Shown here piece after piece: positions 8,495 to 16,965 of a stretch of DNA of 64,000 nucleotides. The DNA lies in the NCBI RefSeq assembly GCF_001274895.1, contig NZ_CP006841.1:868001-932000 (forward strand), in the 5' to 3' direction. A model generated the notes under the pieces. That model had not been told where the DNA came from and searched no databases. It saw nothing but the letters and a program-made list of their open reading frames with translations. Each line of letters begins with the position of its first letter. Position 1 is the first letter of the stretch. The translations under genes and the position numbers were made by a program. This DNA comes from Corynebacterium lactis RW2-5. Its GTDB lineage: Bacteria; Actinomycetota; Actinomycetes; Mycobacteriales; Mycobacteriaceae.

Positions 8495-9571
8495 ATGACC
8501 GTCGCCGAAGTAGATCCCCTGATTGAGACTCTGTATCGGTTTTCCGACGTGATTGGTGTGCTTCTCATGGGGATTATCGGCGGCACCATAGCCCGACAGC
8601 GCGGCTACGACATCGTCGGATTCTTCTTCATCGCGCTGTTCTCCGCGCTCGGCGGAGGCATGATTCGCGACGTTTTGATTAACCGGGGGACGGTCGCTGC
8701 GATGAGCGAACCGGAGTACCTGATTCTCGCTTTCACCGGTGCCCTTATCGCACGATTCGTCTACTTCAAAGGTAAGACCTGGGACTATGCGCAGGCCCAC
8801 GGTGACGCCGTCGTCTCAGGACTGTGGGCCGCCACCGGAACGGTGAAAGGTGTCGCATACGGTCTTCCGGTCTTGCCCTGCATCATGATGGGCGTGTTCA
8901 CCGCGACCGGCGGGTCCATGATTCGCGACATCGTGACCGGTCGCGTGCCCGAGGTGTTCGGCGGGAACCAGCCGACCGTCATACCCGCAGTGGCCTGTGC
9001 GGTGACTGTCATCGTCGGGCATCATTTCGACTTCCTGGCAGTGGCTATGGTTGTCGGGCCGCTAATCAGTATCGGCCTATCCCTGCTCGGGTTCTGGGCG
9101 AACTGGCGGGTGTCAGCGCGGTCCGACTGGGCTCCCATCAATGACACCGCAGCGCAAATCGCAGTACTGGCGCGCCGGGCCGAGGGCAAGGGCCGCGAAG
9201 TTGGGCGTCGATTTGAACCCGCCCGGTTGAGGGCGTGGCGACACCGCCAGATGGAAAAGGCACTGCAGCGCCGCATTGAGGTCGAAGTCGGTAGAGGTGT
9301 TTCCCGCCGCACAGCCGAGGCCAATGCGGAGGAATTCCTGGATGAATTCAACGCCGAATTTCCCTCTGCGCCGACGGAAGGGGCATCGGAAAGCGAATCG
9401 AAGCTGGATTTCGGCGTGGACCTGGCGGGGGACTCCTACGACGACTACGGTGCCAACGCGCAGCGGCGTGAGCGCGAGTACCGGGAGATGCTCGATAGGA
9501 TTCTCGCGGATAATGAGGCGACGGACCTACTTATCTCGCGGCTAATGAAAAAGTACAACGAGCGGGATTAG
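8495..9571 (+). CDS. TRIC/UPF0126-family cation channel protein with long charged C-tail
   Basis: A 358-residue protein. The first roughly 200 residues hold the two glycine-rich repeats of the UPF0126/TRIC family (ALGGGMIRDVL and TGGSMIRDIVTG) in seven hydrophobic segments, the fold of trimeric intracellular-type K+ channels. The last 150 or so residues are unusual: strongly charged, Arg/Glu-rich and probably coiled-coil. Family members normally stop soon after the last helix. The start at 8495 is preferred because TAGAAT (8482-8487) stands exactly 7 bases before it, the pattern seen at many leaderless starts in this window. An ATG at 8486 in the same frame lies inside that -10. Confidence 0.85.
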   Translation: MTVAEVDPLIETLYRFSDVIGVLLMGIIGGTIARQRGYDIVGFFFIALFSALGGGMIRDVLINRGTVAAMSEPEYLILAFTGALIARFVYFKGKTWDYAQAHGDAVVSGLWAATGTVKGVAYGLPVLPCIMMGVFTATGGSMIRDIVTGRVPEVFGGNQPTVIPAVACAVTVIVGHHFDFLAVAMVVGPLISIGLSLLGFWANWRVSARSDWAPINDTAAQIAVLARRAEGKGREVGRRFEPARLRAWRHRQMEKALQRRIEVEVGRGVSRRTAEANAEEFLDEFNAEFPSAPTEGASESESKLDFGVDLAGDSYDDYGANAQRREREYREMLDRILADNEATDLLISRLMKKYNERD

Positions 9572-9633
9572 AACGCGCTCGGTAGATAGTCACGCGGCGA
9601 TTGCAATCCGCGTAGTCTCCTACACTACTAAGC

Positions 9634-10959
9634 ATGAGCACACGTCACTTCGGCCTGGACATCACCGAACATCGCATCGAGGTTCCCTGGAATCCTTTCA
9701 GCGGGGCATCGGAAGGTGGGACCTTAGGGAGTAGCAGCCCGGCACCAGGGGAGACTTTTGAGCTCTTTGCCCGCGAGATTACCGCACCAGGTATGGCCGA
9801 AGCTCCGGCTCTGGTGTATCTGCAAGGTGGACCCGGTTTTCCGGCACCTCGGCCAACCTCGGCAAGCGGAGTTATTGGGGAGGCGCTGAAACATTTCCGA
9901 GTGATTTTGCTGGATCAGCGTGGCACGGGCAGGTCTGGCCGCATCGATGGCGTCAACCCGGCTTCGGCCGAGCGGCTAGCGCTGCTTCGCCAGGAATATA
10001 TCGTCGAAGATGCTGAGGCGCTGCGCCGACACCTGGGGGTCGAGAGCTGGTCTCTGTACGGACAGTCCTTTGGCGGCTTTTGCATCACCTCCTACCTGTC
10101 GCGGTATCCGGACTCTGTCGACCACGCCTACCTCACTGGTGGGCTGCCGGTGCTGGACCGCGGTGCCGATGATCTTTATCGGACGACCTTCGGCAAACTC
10201 AAGGTCCGCCACGACCGCTTCTACCGCGAATACCCGTGGGCGCAGGATCGAATCCGCGAGATTTGTGCGCACCTCGACCAGTCCGATGAACGCTTGCCGA
10301 CGGGGGAGCGTCTGAGCTCCCGGCGTTTCCGCACCATCGGCATCGAGCTTGGCCGCGGAGACGGCTTCCACAATTTGGCTTATCTGCTGGAAGAACCATT
10401 CCATGGTGGTCGCGCCGGGCTGAATGGGTGTGGGCGGGAGAAGCGGCTGCGCACTGACTTCCTTGTCGACGTAGGCGCACGCGTCAGTTTCGCGGCGGGC
10501 CCTCTTTATGCGGCAATTCACGAATCCATCTACGGAGGCGTCGGTGGGCAGTCGGTAACCGGCTGGTCCGCAAACCGCATCCGCGAGGAAATACCGGGTT
10601 TTGAGGAGGCCGCGGACCCTGCTGGGGCAGAGACGTTCTATCTCACCGGCGAGCATATTTTCCCTTGGCAGTTCGAGGAAGATCCCGCACTGGTGCCGCT
10701 AAAGAGTGCCGCCGAAGAGTTGGCAGGCCACAAATGGGAGGGCTCTCCGTACTCGATCGAGAAGCTTGCCGACGCACCGGTTAGCGCCGCTGCGGTGTAC
10801 CTCGACGACATCTTCGTACCTTTCGAATTTTCGATGGACACAGCCGAAGCGTATGGCGACCTGCGCACGTGGGTGACCAATACCCGCCAGCACGACGGAA
10901 TCCGTCACGATGGGGCGGGGATTTTTTCGACGCTGCGTGACTTAATAGAAGAGCGTTAG
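9634..10959 (+). CDS. Alpha/beta hydrolase, proline iminopeptidase family (S33)
   Basis: A 441-residue cytoplasmic serine peptidase-like protein. Seen are the oxyanion-hole motif LQGGPGFPAP near residue 64, LLDQRGTGRSGR, the nucleophile elbow GQSFGGF near residue 145, a large cap domain, and near the C-terminus YLDDIFVPFE (Asp) and HDGIRHDG (His). The order matches proline iminopeptidases, which release N-terminal proline or related residues from peptides. The start ATG has TACACT (9621-9626) exactly 7 bases upstream and no Shine-Dalgarno sequence, so a leaderless transcript is likely. It stands alone, with its own promoter. Confidence 0.9.
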   Translation: MSTRHFGLDITEHRIEVPWNPFSGASEGGTLGSSSPAPGETFELFAREITAPGMAEAPALVYLQGGPGFPAPRPTSASGVIGEALKHFRVILLDQRGTGRSGRIDGVNPASAERLALLRQEYIVEDAEALRRHLGVESWSLYGQSFGGFCITSYLSRYPDSVDHAYLTGGLPVLDRGADDLYRTTFGKLKVRHDRFYREYPWAQDRIREICAHLDQSDERLPTGERLSSRRFRTIGIELGRGDGFHNLAYLLEEPFHGGRAGLNGCGREKRLRTDFLVDVGARVSFAAGPLYAAIHESIYGGVGGQSVTGWSANRIREEIPGFEEAADPAGAETFYLTGEHIFPWQFEEDPALVPLKSAAEELAGHKWEGSPYSIEKLADAPVSAAAVYLDDIFVPFEFSMDTAEAYGDLRTWVTNTRQHDGIRHDGAGIFSTLRDLIEER

Positions 10960-10980
10960 GTTCAAATGCTTGCGTTAGTT

Positions 10981-11004
10981 CAAAATACCCTCCAGGGTAT
11001 TTTG
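10981..11004. promoter_or_regulatory. Perfect 24-bp palindrome upstream of methyltransferase
   Basis: The arms are CAAAATACCCT (10981-10991) and AGGGTATTTTG (10994-11004) around a CC centre. It ends three bases before a TAGGGT (11008-11013) that stands 7 bases from the methyltransferase ATG, so the palindrome covers the spacer and -35 zone and would block or tune the promoter. The ATACCC/GGGTAT core resembles operators of CsoR-family repressors. That family assignment is inference, and no such regulator is seen in this window. Confidence 0.8.
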
Positions 11005-11020
11005 GTGTAGGGTTGTGGAC

Positions 11021-11638
11021 ATGCCAAACGCTGAATTTTGGAATGAGCGATTCGCCGCCGACAGTGATAGCGGCACTTCGCTATTTGCGGGCGAGCCGAA
11101 TGCGACAATCGCAAAGCATGTGGAGGCAATTCGAGCTAGCTTTTCCGAAGGCGAGACCCCTCGCGCTATCGACCTCGGCTCTGGGCGAGGCCGCCACACT
11201 GTATGGTTGACGCGCTCCGGCTGGAGTACAACCGCCCTTGACTTCTCCTCGGTGGGGCTCGAGCACACCGCCGCAATTCTGGACCACGAAGGTCTCGACG
11301 CCGAACTGGTCGAGGGAGACCTCACGCAGTGGAATCCCGAACCGTCAAGCTTTGAGCTTGTCCTCGCGTCATTCATTCACCTTCCCCCAGCTCAGCAGCA
11401 TCGTCTCTGGGAGATGGTGGCGAGCGCCCTTGTTCCCGGAGGCTACCTCGTCTCCGTCTCGCACCACCCGGATAACCAAATCCATGGGCCGAAGAACCCG
11501 GAGCTTCTCTATACCGCGAAGGATGTCGTTGCAGCCTTCGGCGATACCTTCGAAGTGATCGCCGCTGAGAGAGACGTCGTAAAGCGGGTAGAAGACCGAG
11601 AGGCGGTGGATACGGTGGTGGTCCTACGCAAACGCTAG
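11021..11638 (+). CDS. Class I SAM-dependent methyltransferase (TehB-like)
   Basis: A 205-residue Rossmann-fold methyltransferase. Motif I is IDLGSGRGRHTVWL near residue 47, followed by the acidic TALDFSSVGL, then LVLASFIHLPPAQQ, a stretch typical of TehB/thiopurine-type enzymes. These methylate small molecules such as tellurite or toxic electrophiles. The substrate here is unknown. The start at 11021 follows TAGGGT by 7 bases; another ATG lies 6 bases upstream. A perfect palindrome over the promoter predicts tight induction, in keeping with a detoxification role. Confidence 0.85.
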   Translation: MPNAEFWNERFAADSDSGTSLFAGEPNATIAKHVEAIRASFSEGETPRAIDLGSGRGRHTVWLTRSGWSTTALDFSSVGLEHTAAILDHEGLDAELVEGDLTQWNPEPSSFELVLASFIHLPPAQQHRLWEMVASALVPGGYLVSVSHHPDNQIHGPKNPELLYTAKDVVAAFGDTFEVIAAERDVVKRVEDREAVDTVVVLRKR

Positions 11639-11702
11639 CCGGAATGCGCGGGGCAAGGCCCTGGCAATCCGACTAGCGGCGAGGAGGACGGGCAAGCGGG
11701 AG

Positions 11703-12701
11703 CTATGCGGCGAGGCCGTAGCTCTCGTCGATAGCGCGGGACTTCGCCTTCTCGTAGTCGCGCGTGCCGACGAAGACCTCGTGGGTATACGGGTTAACGC
11801 CAAGCTTGCGGGCACGGTAGAAGACGTAAGACAGGGCTGCGATGTTCGCAACAAGCGCGATAATCGACACGGCCAGATTGATGTTCGGATTGTTTACCGA
11901 GTCGACGGAGAAACGGGAGGCATCCTGGAAAACCGGGACTGTCTGGGCGAACATGCACCACAGTGCCAGGGTGAAGGCGCGGTTCTGAATCCAGCCGCCC
12001 TTGTTCCACAGGGCGTTGGCGACAGTCGGGGCCAGCAGTAGTGCGAAACCACAGTAGAAGGCGTGGGTGGGCAAGCAGTTGTAGGTGTAGCAGAAGTTCC
12101 ACAGGTCATAGGAGATGATGAACACCCACGTCATATCAAACCAGAGCATGTCGTGGCGCTTCTTGGATGCGTAGATACCCCACCAGCCGGTCATCACGAA
12201 GATGTTGATTAGGCCAGCGGTGCCGTTGAAGACGTTGTGCCAGCCGCCGTAGAGGGTGACGCCCTCGGAGGAGACCCAGGTGGTATCCCAGGCGCGGATG
12301 GCGGACTCAAAATCGGAGACCACCGCAATCAGGATGTTGATTGCGACGATGACGAAGGGGAATGCCTTGAACCAGAAGGCCTTGCCTAGCTTGCCCCAGC
12401 CGTACTTCAAGATGATGAAGCCTATACATCCGGCGGTGGCGGCGTAGAGCTTCGCGTAGTGGAACCAGCTGTTCATATGGACATAAGTCTGGTTAGTCAA
12501 CGCCCATTCGGCGCCATTCCAGGCGGCGATGTAAATGGTGGCGAAATAAATGCTCAGTCCGGCGGGCAGGACCATAAACAGGGCGATGCCACCTGCCCTG
12601 GAGCGACGGCCGATTTCATTGGCGGCGAGAAGAGCGGCGAAAACCATGACCCAGCCGAGCCATTGATAGCCAGCATTATCGCCGTAGACGTCGAACAACA
12701 T
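11703..12701 (-). CDS. DUF5692-family integral membrane protein
   Basis: A 332-residue protein with roughly nine to ten hydrophobic segments and conserved aromatic/His-rich loops (LYGGWHNVFNGTAG, SYDLWNFCYTYNC). This fits the uncharacterised DUF5692 membrane family. No catalytic motif or transporter signature is recognisable. The start has AAAGGA about ten bases upstream. The 281 bases upstream up to the YdcF gene contain no gene that I can support. The function is unknown. Confidence 0.75.
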   Translation of the reverse strand: MLFDVYGDNAGYQWLGWVMVFAALLAANEIGRRSRAGGIALFMVLPAGLSIYFATIYIAAWNGAEWALTNQTYVHMNSWFHYAKLYAATAGCIGFIILKYGWGKLGKAFWFKAFPFVIVAINILIAVVSDFESAIRAWDTTWVSSEGVTLYGGWHNVFNGTAGLINIFVMTGWWGIYASKKRHDMLWFDMTWVFIISYDLWNFCYTYNCLPTHAFYCGFALLLAPTVANALWNKGGWIQNRAFTLALWCMFAQTVPVFQDASRFSVDSVNNPNINLAVSIIALVANIAALSYVFYRARKLGVNPYTHEVFVGTRDYEKAKSRAIDESYGLAA

Positions 12702-12982
12702 TGTTCGTCAGTCCTTTCACTAAGACGTGCGTTGAGGGCTTTGGGACCATCTCACGCCATGTCCGTGAAAGCCCTAACTGTTTATTCGGGCAAAGTGAGG
12801 GCGTAGGTTTGCCTGTTCGTCATTGCATAGGGCTCTAAGTCGGCCCGGTTCATTACTTATAGGAACCGCAAAGGTACGGCAATCGCTTTGTCTAATTCCA
12901 ATCGTAATTATATGTTTACATCTTGTCGATGGGTGTCACTGTGGGAAAGGTCATTGTGGTCTGCGTAGTCTGTCAAATTGGG

Positions 12983-14230
12983 CTAGGCAGGAGTGCTGAA
13001 GTCGGACATGATTATCCCGGCCAGAATGCTGAGTCCCAGTACAGCCAACACCGGCCATTTATGATCAACGACAATTGCTACGAACTCTCGAACCTTTGCA
13101 CTCGGCCAGAAATACCGGGCGGTGCGTGCGCCCGTGGCAAAGCCCCTGAGTCCGGCCTTGCGCATCATCAATGCCCCGCGAAATGCATGATAATCGGAAC
13201 TTGCTACCGCAATCCAAGGGTTGTCGGGAACGTCTTCGCGTCCTTGGAGTAGCTCCGCAGAGAACTTGAGATTCTCCTCGGTGGTCCTGGAACGGTCTTC
13301 TACAATCACCCGACTCGGGTCAACCCCCTGCGCGATGGCGTACCGCGCCATCGCTTCGGATTCCGGGCAGGGCTCATCTGGCCCCTGGCCGCCGGAGAAA
13401 ACCAGTATGGTGTCTTTGCCTTTCTCAATGGCTTTCTCCGCGACCTTAATTCCGTGATCGACGCGGCTTCGCAGCAGAGGAGTGAGATTATCCCGGTCGC
13501 GGACCTGTGCGCCCAGGACGATGACGGCGTCTGGACGTTCGCCAAAGCGAGTGAAGTACCACTCGTAGAAGACTGTGTAGACGATAAAACATACGAAGGC
13601 CAGGCCGATGTAGACAACCGTTGGAAACGCCGCAACGAAATAGACTTCCACATCAGACAGCTGCCGGTCCGTAAGCGAAGAAAGAACTGAAAAGTAGAAT
13701 ACTCCGGTGTAGGCAAACAGCGCTGCGCCTATGAAGCCCGAGGTCAGAGCTGCAGCCGAGCGCCCCTCCTTGCGCCACACAATGAACATGTTGATGACAA
13801 GAAACCCGCCGAGTACGAGAGGCGCAGACGCTAGCACTGCCATCCAGACTACGACGAAAAGCGTTACTAAAGGCGCTGCTATCAGCGAGAATGCTGTGGC
13901 GACGGCCAGGACAATCGCTGCTATTGTGGCGAAAAATGAAAACGTGAAAAGTACCCCAGGCCAGATAGAGCGAGGTTCCTTGCGGAACCAAACCACAAAA
14001 GCGATAACGAGGGCGATTGCTAGATATACGAACACGGCACTTACCTTATAAGTATTTTCTAGGCGTAAGTACAAGAACTCCCGAGTAAAGAAGTATTTTT
14101 GCGCTTCTTTAGCTCGGGAGCTTGGGGCTTGTAATCCTGCGCTTTGCCTAGCAGCAGCGCGACTGCGGATTAGCCTCCGCTTCGCAGTGCCTGCGCCGCC
14201 AGTATTCTCGCTCGGTAGGGATTGGCTCAC
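12983..14230 (-). CDS. YdcF/ElyC-family (DUF218) membrane protein
   Basis: A protein of up to 415 residues with an N-terminal basic tail, six or so hydrophobic segments (about residues 60-225), then a DUF218 domain: PDAVIVLGAQVRDRDNLTPLL, VFSGGQGPDEPCPESEAM, VIVEDRSRTTEENL, and ASSDYHAFRGALMMRKAGL. A final hydrophobic segment ends the protein. SanA/ElyC/YdcF proteins act in cell-envelope or polyprenyl-phosphate processes, but the reaction is unsettled. The GTG start at 14230 lies inside the YbdD gene, giving an 83-base same-strand overlap, and no good ribosome site precedes it. A GTG at 14035 just before the first helix is the alternative. Confidence 0.8.
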   Translation of the reverse strand: MSQSLPSENTGGAGTAKRRLIRSRAAARQSAGLQAPSSRAKEAQKYFFTREFLYLRLENTYKVSAVFVYLAIALVIAFVVWFRKEPRSIWPGVLFTFSFFATIAAIVLAVATAFSLIAAPLVTLFVVVWMAVLASAPLVLGGFLVINMFIVWRKEGRSAAALTSGFIGAALFAYTGVFYFSVLSSLTDRQLSDVEVYFVAAFPTVVYIGLAFVCFIVYTVFYEWYFTRFGERPDAVIVLGAQVRDRDNLTPLLRSRVDHGIKVAEKAIEKGKDTILVFSGGQGPDEPCPESEAMARYAIAQGVDPSRVIVEDRSRTTEENLKFSAELLQGREDVPDNPWIAVASSDYHAFRGALMMRKAGLRGFATGARTARYFWPSAKVREFVAIVVDHKWPVLAVLGLSILAGIIMSDFSTPA

Positions 14231-14342
14231 CTGGATGGTGAATGCGCAGGTGCTCGCAGTACTTCTGGTAGTCGTGGTCGCCCATGAGCTCGCCGATGTA
14301 CCATGCCACGGCGCGCAGCGGCTTCAGTGCCTGCGCAATCAT
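14148..14342 (-). CDS. ybdD: YbdD/YjiX-family (DUF466) small protein
   Basis: A 64-residue protein with the family pattern: AWYIGELMGDHDYQKYCEHLRIHHPGEPIPTEREYWRRRH, with the HHP and the terminal YWRRR block, and a C-terminus ending in Cys-Cys. YbdD/YjiX proteins are nearly always encoded next to CstA-type pyruvate/peptide transporters and are needed for their activity in enterobacteria. Here the start codon shares a base with the cstA stop (TAATG), so it is translationally coupled to cstA. Its 3' part overlaps the proposed start region of the YdcF gene. Confidence 0.9.
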   Translation of the reverse strand: MIAQALKPLRAVAWYIGELMGDHDYQKYCEHLRIHHPGEPIPTEREYWRRRHCEAEANPQSRCC

Positions 14343-16672
14343 TAGTGACCTCCGACGTGCGCGTGCGAATATGCGGATTCCTGGAACCTGCGCGGATCGT
14401 TCGGGGCGATCTGCTCCCACTGGGCCTCGATCTCCTTCTCCACCTCTGTGCGGCGGAACCCGATTGGCGCGAAGTAGCGCGATCCGACATACGGCTCAAC
14501 GCTGGTGCCCACGTCCTTGCCGGCGGCCGCGCCGTTGCGCAGGGCCTTGGCAATCGTCATCAGGCCGGTAATCACAACAATCAGTGTGACGACCGCGAAC
14601 ACCACAGACAGCGTTCCCTGCACGGCCGTGTTGCGAATCACCGCGTCGATGGCTTCTGGGGTCTTCGCGGTCTTAAACTCGGTCAGGCCCTGCGCCTTGG
14701 CGTCCTTAAATGCGTTGTGCAGCGCCCAATAGCCAATCTTCGGGTCCGAGTGGAAGACTTTCTGCCAGGACGCGTACATCGTCACGATGAGGTCCCACAC
14801 CAGCGGCACTCCTGGAATCCACGCCCACTTCACCAGGCCGTGCTTTACGACGACGACGGTCATGAGTGTCAGCGCCATAGCGGCTAGGAGCTGGTTTGCA
14901 ATACCGAAGAGCGGGAACAGCATGTTGATGCCGCCCAGCGGATCGGTAACGCCCATGACCAAAATCGATCCCCAGCCCAGGCAGACCAGGGCCGAGGTCA
15001 GCAGGTTACCAACGGTCCACGAGGCATCCTTGAACTTGGTCAGGCCCGGGATGTTGCCGACGGCGTCGGCAAGCATGAAGCGGGCAACGCGCGTGCCTGC
15101 GTCGATGGTGGTGAGGATGAACAGTGCCTCAAACATAATTGCAAAGTGGTACCAGAAGGCTTTCAGAGAGTCTCCGCCGAAGACATCGGCGAGGATGTGG
15201 GACATTCCGAACGCCAGCGTCGGGGCGCCGCCAGTGCGGGAGACGATCGAGTTCTCGCCGACGGACTGTGCCGCGGCGGTGAACGCGGCAGCGTCGACGT
15301 CCGGGGTATTCAGGCCCAGGCTGTTGACGTAGGCGGCGGCGGTCTCGGCGGTACCACCGGTCAGCGCTGCGGAAGCGTTCATGGCGAAGTACAAGTGCTG
15401 GTCCAGGATGACCGCGGCGCACATGGCCATGACGGCGACGAAGGACTCCATGATCATGCCGCCGTAGCCAATCATGCGCATCTGGGATTCCTTCTCCACC
15501 AGTTTTGGGGTCGTACCGGAGGAGACCAGCGCGTGGAAACCGGATAGGGCGCCACAGGCGATGGTGATAAAGAGGAAGGGGAAGAGCTCGCCGGCGAAGG
15601 CGGGGCCGGTGCCGTCGAGCGCGAACTTGGTGATGGCGGGCATCTGAATGTCCGGGCGAACCAGCAGAATACCGACGGCCAGCAGACCGATGACGCCGAT
15701 CTTCATGAAGGTCGACAGGTAATCGCGAGGTGCCAGCAGCAGCCACACGGGCAGAACCGATGCCAGGAAGCCGTAGCCGATCAGGGCCCAGGCGAGGGTG
15801 GTCTTGGACCAGAGGAACATCGCGTGCCAGGTCGGGTCGGCATTGACCCAACCGCCGGCGATAATCGCCAGCAGGAGCAGGATTACGCCGATAACGGACA
15901 CCTCGGAAACACGGCCCGGTCGGATGTAGCGCAGGTAGAGGCCCATGAAGATTGCAATCGGAATCGTCATCGTGATGGAGAAAACACCCCACGGGGACTC
16001 TGCCAACGCGTTGATAATCACAATGCCGAGGACAGCGATGAGGATTGTCATGATGACTAAGATGCCGATGATGGCGAAAATGCCGCCGACCTTGCCCATT
16101 TCGTCGTTAATCATTTGGCCAAGCGAACGGCCCTTTCGACGGGTGGAGATTGCCAGGACCATGTAATCCTGCACAGCACCTGCGAAGACGGCGCCGAAGA
16201 CGATCCAGATGGTGCCGGGCAGGTAACCCATCTGCGCGGCCATGATGGGGCCGACAAGTGGGCCTGCTCCCGCGATGGCCGCAAAATGGTGGCCGAAGAG
16301 CACTCGTCGGTCCGTCGGCATGAAATTTTTGCCGTCGTTGTAGCGCTCGGCAGGAGTGGCGCGGTCATCGCGTGGGCGAATTACCTTGTATTCGATAAGG
16401 CGGCCATAGAAGCGGTAGCCGATGATGTAGGTACCGATTGCGGCGAGGACGAGCCAGGTTGCGTTGACTGTTTCTCCGCGGTTGGTGGCAATCATGGCCC
16501 AACCTGCGGTTGCAATGATCGCGATAATCGCGAAGATGATCCGCTTTGCCATTGGCATAGGCCGGCGATCGACATAGCCCACCGGCGGAAGATCGGCATG
16601 TGGTGTGAGAAGTTCGACGCCCGGTCGATCTGCGATCTTCGACGCGGAAACTTCGGTAGTTTGCTCTGCCAT
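14342..16672 (-). CDS. cstA: Carbon starvation protein CstA (pyruvate/peptide transporter)
   Basis: A 776-residue integral membrane protein with the CstA/CstA_5TM architecture and about sixteen hydrophobic segments. Recognisable parts are FGHHFAAIAGAGPLVGP, VFAGAVQDYMVL, SGFHALVSSGTTPKL and WGSILVMG. CstA proteins import pyruvate (BtsT/CstA) or peptides when carbon is scarce. The ATG at 16672 is chosen because AAGGGG lies 5 bases upstream. An in-frame start 45 bases earlier lacks support. ybdD follows with a one-base overlap. The 5' leader contains a strong hairpin (16702-16730) that could influence expression. Confidence 0.95.
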   Translation of the reverse strand: MAEQTTEVSASKIADRPGVELLTPHADLPPVGYVDRRPMPMAKRIIFAIIAIIATAGWAMIATNRGETVNATWLVLAAIGTYIIGYRFYGRLIEYKVIRPRDDRATPAERYNDGKNFMPTDRRVLFGHHFAAIAGAGPLVGPIMAAQMGYLPGTIWIVFGAVFAGAVQDYMVLAISTRRKGRSLGQMINDEMGKVGGIFAIIGILVIMTILIAVLGIVIINALAESPWGVFSITMTIPIAIFMGLYLRYIRPGRVSEVSVIGVILLLLAIIAGGWVNADPTWHAMFLWSKTTLAWALIGYGFLASVLPVWLLLAPRDYLSTFMKIGVIGLLAVGILLVRPDIQMPAITKFALDGTGPAFAGELFPFLFITIACGALSGFHALVSSGTTPKLVEKESQMRMIGYGGMIMESFVAVMAMCAAVILDQHLYFAMNASAALTGGTAETAAAYVNSLGLNTPDVDAAAFTAAAQSVGENSIVSRTGGAPTLAFGMSHILADVFGGDSLKAFWYHFAIMFEALFILTTIDAGTRVARFMLADAVGNIPGLTKFKDASWTVGNLLTSALVCLGWGSILVMGVTDPLGGINMLFPLFGIANQLLAAMALTLMTVVVVKHGLVKWAWIPGVPLVWDLIVTMYASWQKVFHSDPKIGYWALHNAFKDAKAQGLTEFKTAKTPEAIDAVIRNTAVQGTLSVVFAVVTLIVVITGLMTIAKALRNGAAAGKDVGTSVEPYVGSRYFAPIGFRRTEVEKEIEAQWEQIAPNDPRRFQESAYSHAHVGGH

Positions 16673-16701
16673 TGCACCCCTTTTGTAAAATCTCAAGTCC
16701 A

Positions 16702-16730
16702 ACCACCGCCTGGTCATTGTTGGCGGTGGT
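16702..16730 (-). promoter_or_regulatory. Hairpin in the cstA 5' leader
   Basis: A perfect 9-bp stem (ACCACCGCC / GGCGGTGGT) with an 11-base loop sits about 30 bases upstream of the cstA start codon. On the transcript it is followed after a short gap by ATTTTACAAAAGGGG, so it lies next to the ribosome site. Further upstream an ACCCCT could pair with the AGGGGT of that site. It may be an attenuator or translational control element. No known riboswitch class is recognised. Confidence 0.45.
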
Positions 16731-16898
16731 GGGGAGTCGTGAAGCCTAAAAGACGCTGCTGCCCCAGGGGTGTCGAGGCTATAAAGGCGCTGCTTAAAAC
16801 TGTGGTTTAAGTGGTTCCTAGTGCATCTTTTAGTGGATACTCAGTTTGTATAAGCGGTAAGTATAGGGCATCGGAAATGTTGAAACTTACAACGGTTA

Positions 16899-16946
16899 TA
16901 AAAATGCGACCACCGTTCACCCGTGTGGAGTGAAAACAGTGGTCGC
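16899..16946 (-). terminator. Rho-independent terminator after glpT
   Basis: On the minus strand, downstream of glpT, a stem GCGACCAC / GTGGTCGC with an internal partly paired loop (TTTTCAC / GTGAAC) is followed directly by ATTTTTATAA. This is a standard intrinsic terminator layout. Confidence 0.8.
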
Positions 16947-16965
16947 GGTGGGGGTGTAGGAGAGG

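Noticed and set aside
10981..11004. MerR-type operator before the methyltransferase
   Set aside because: MerR sites have arms separated by several more bases within a 19-bp spacer; here the arms are separated by only two bases.
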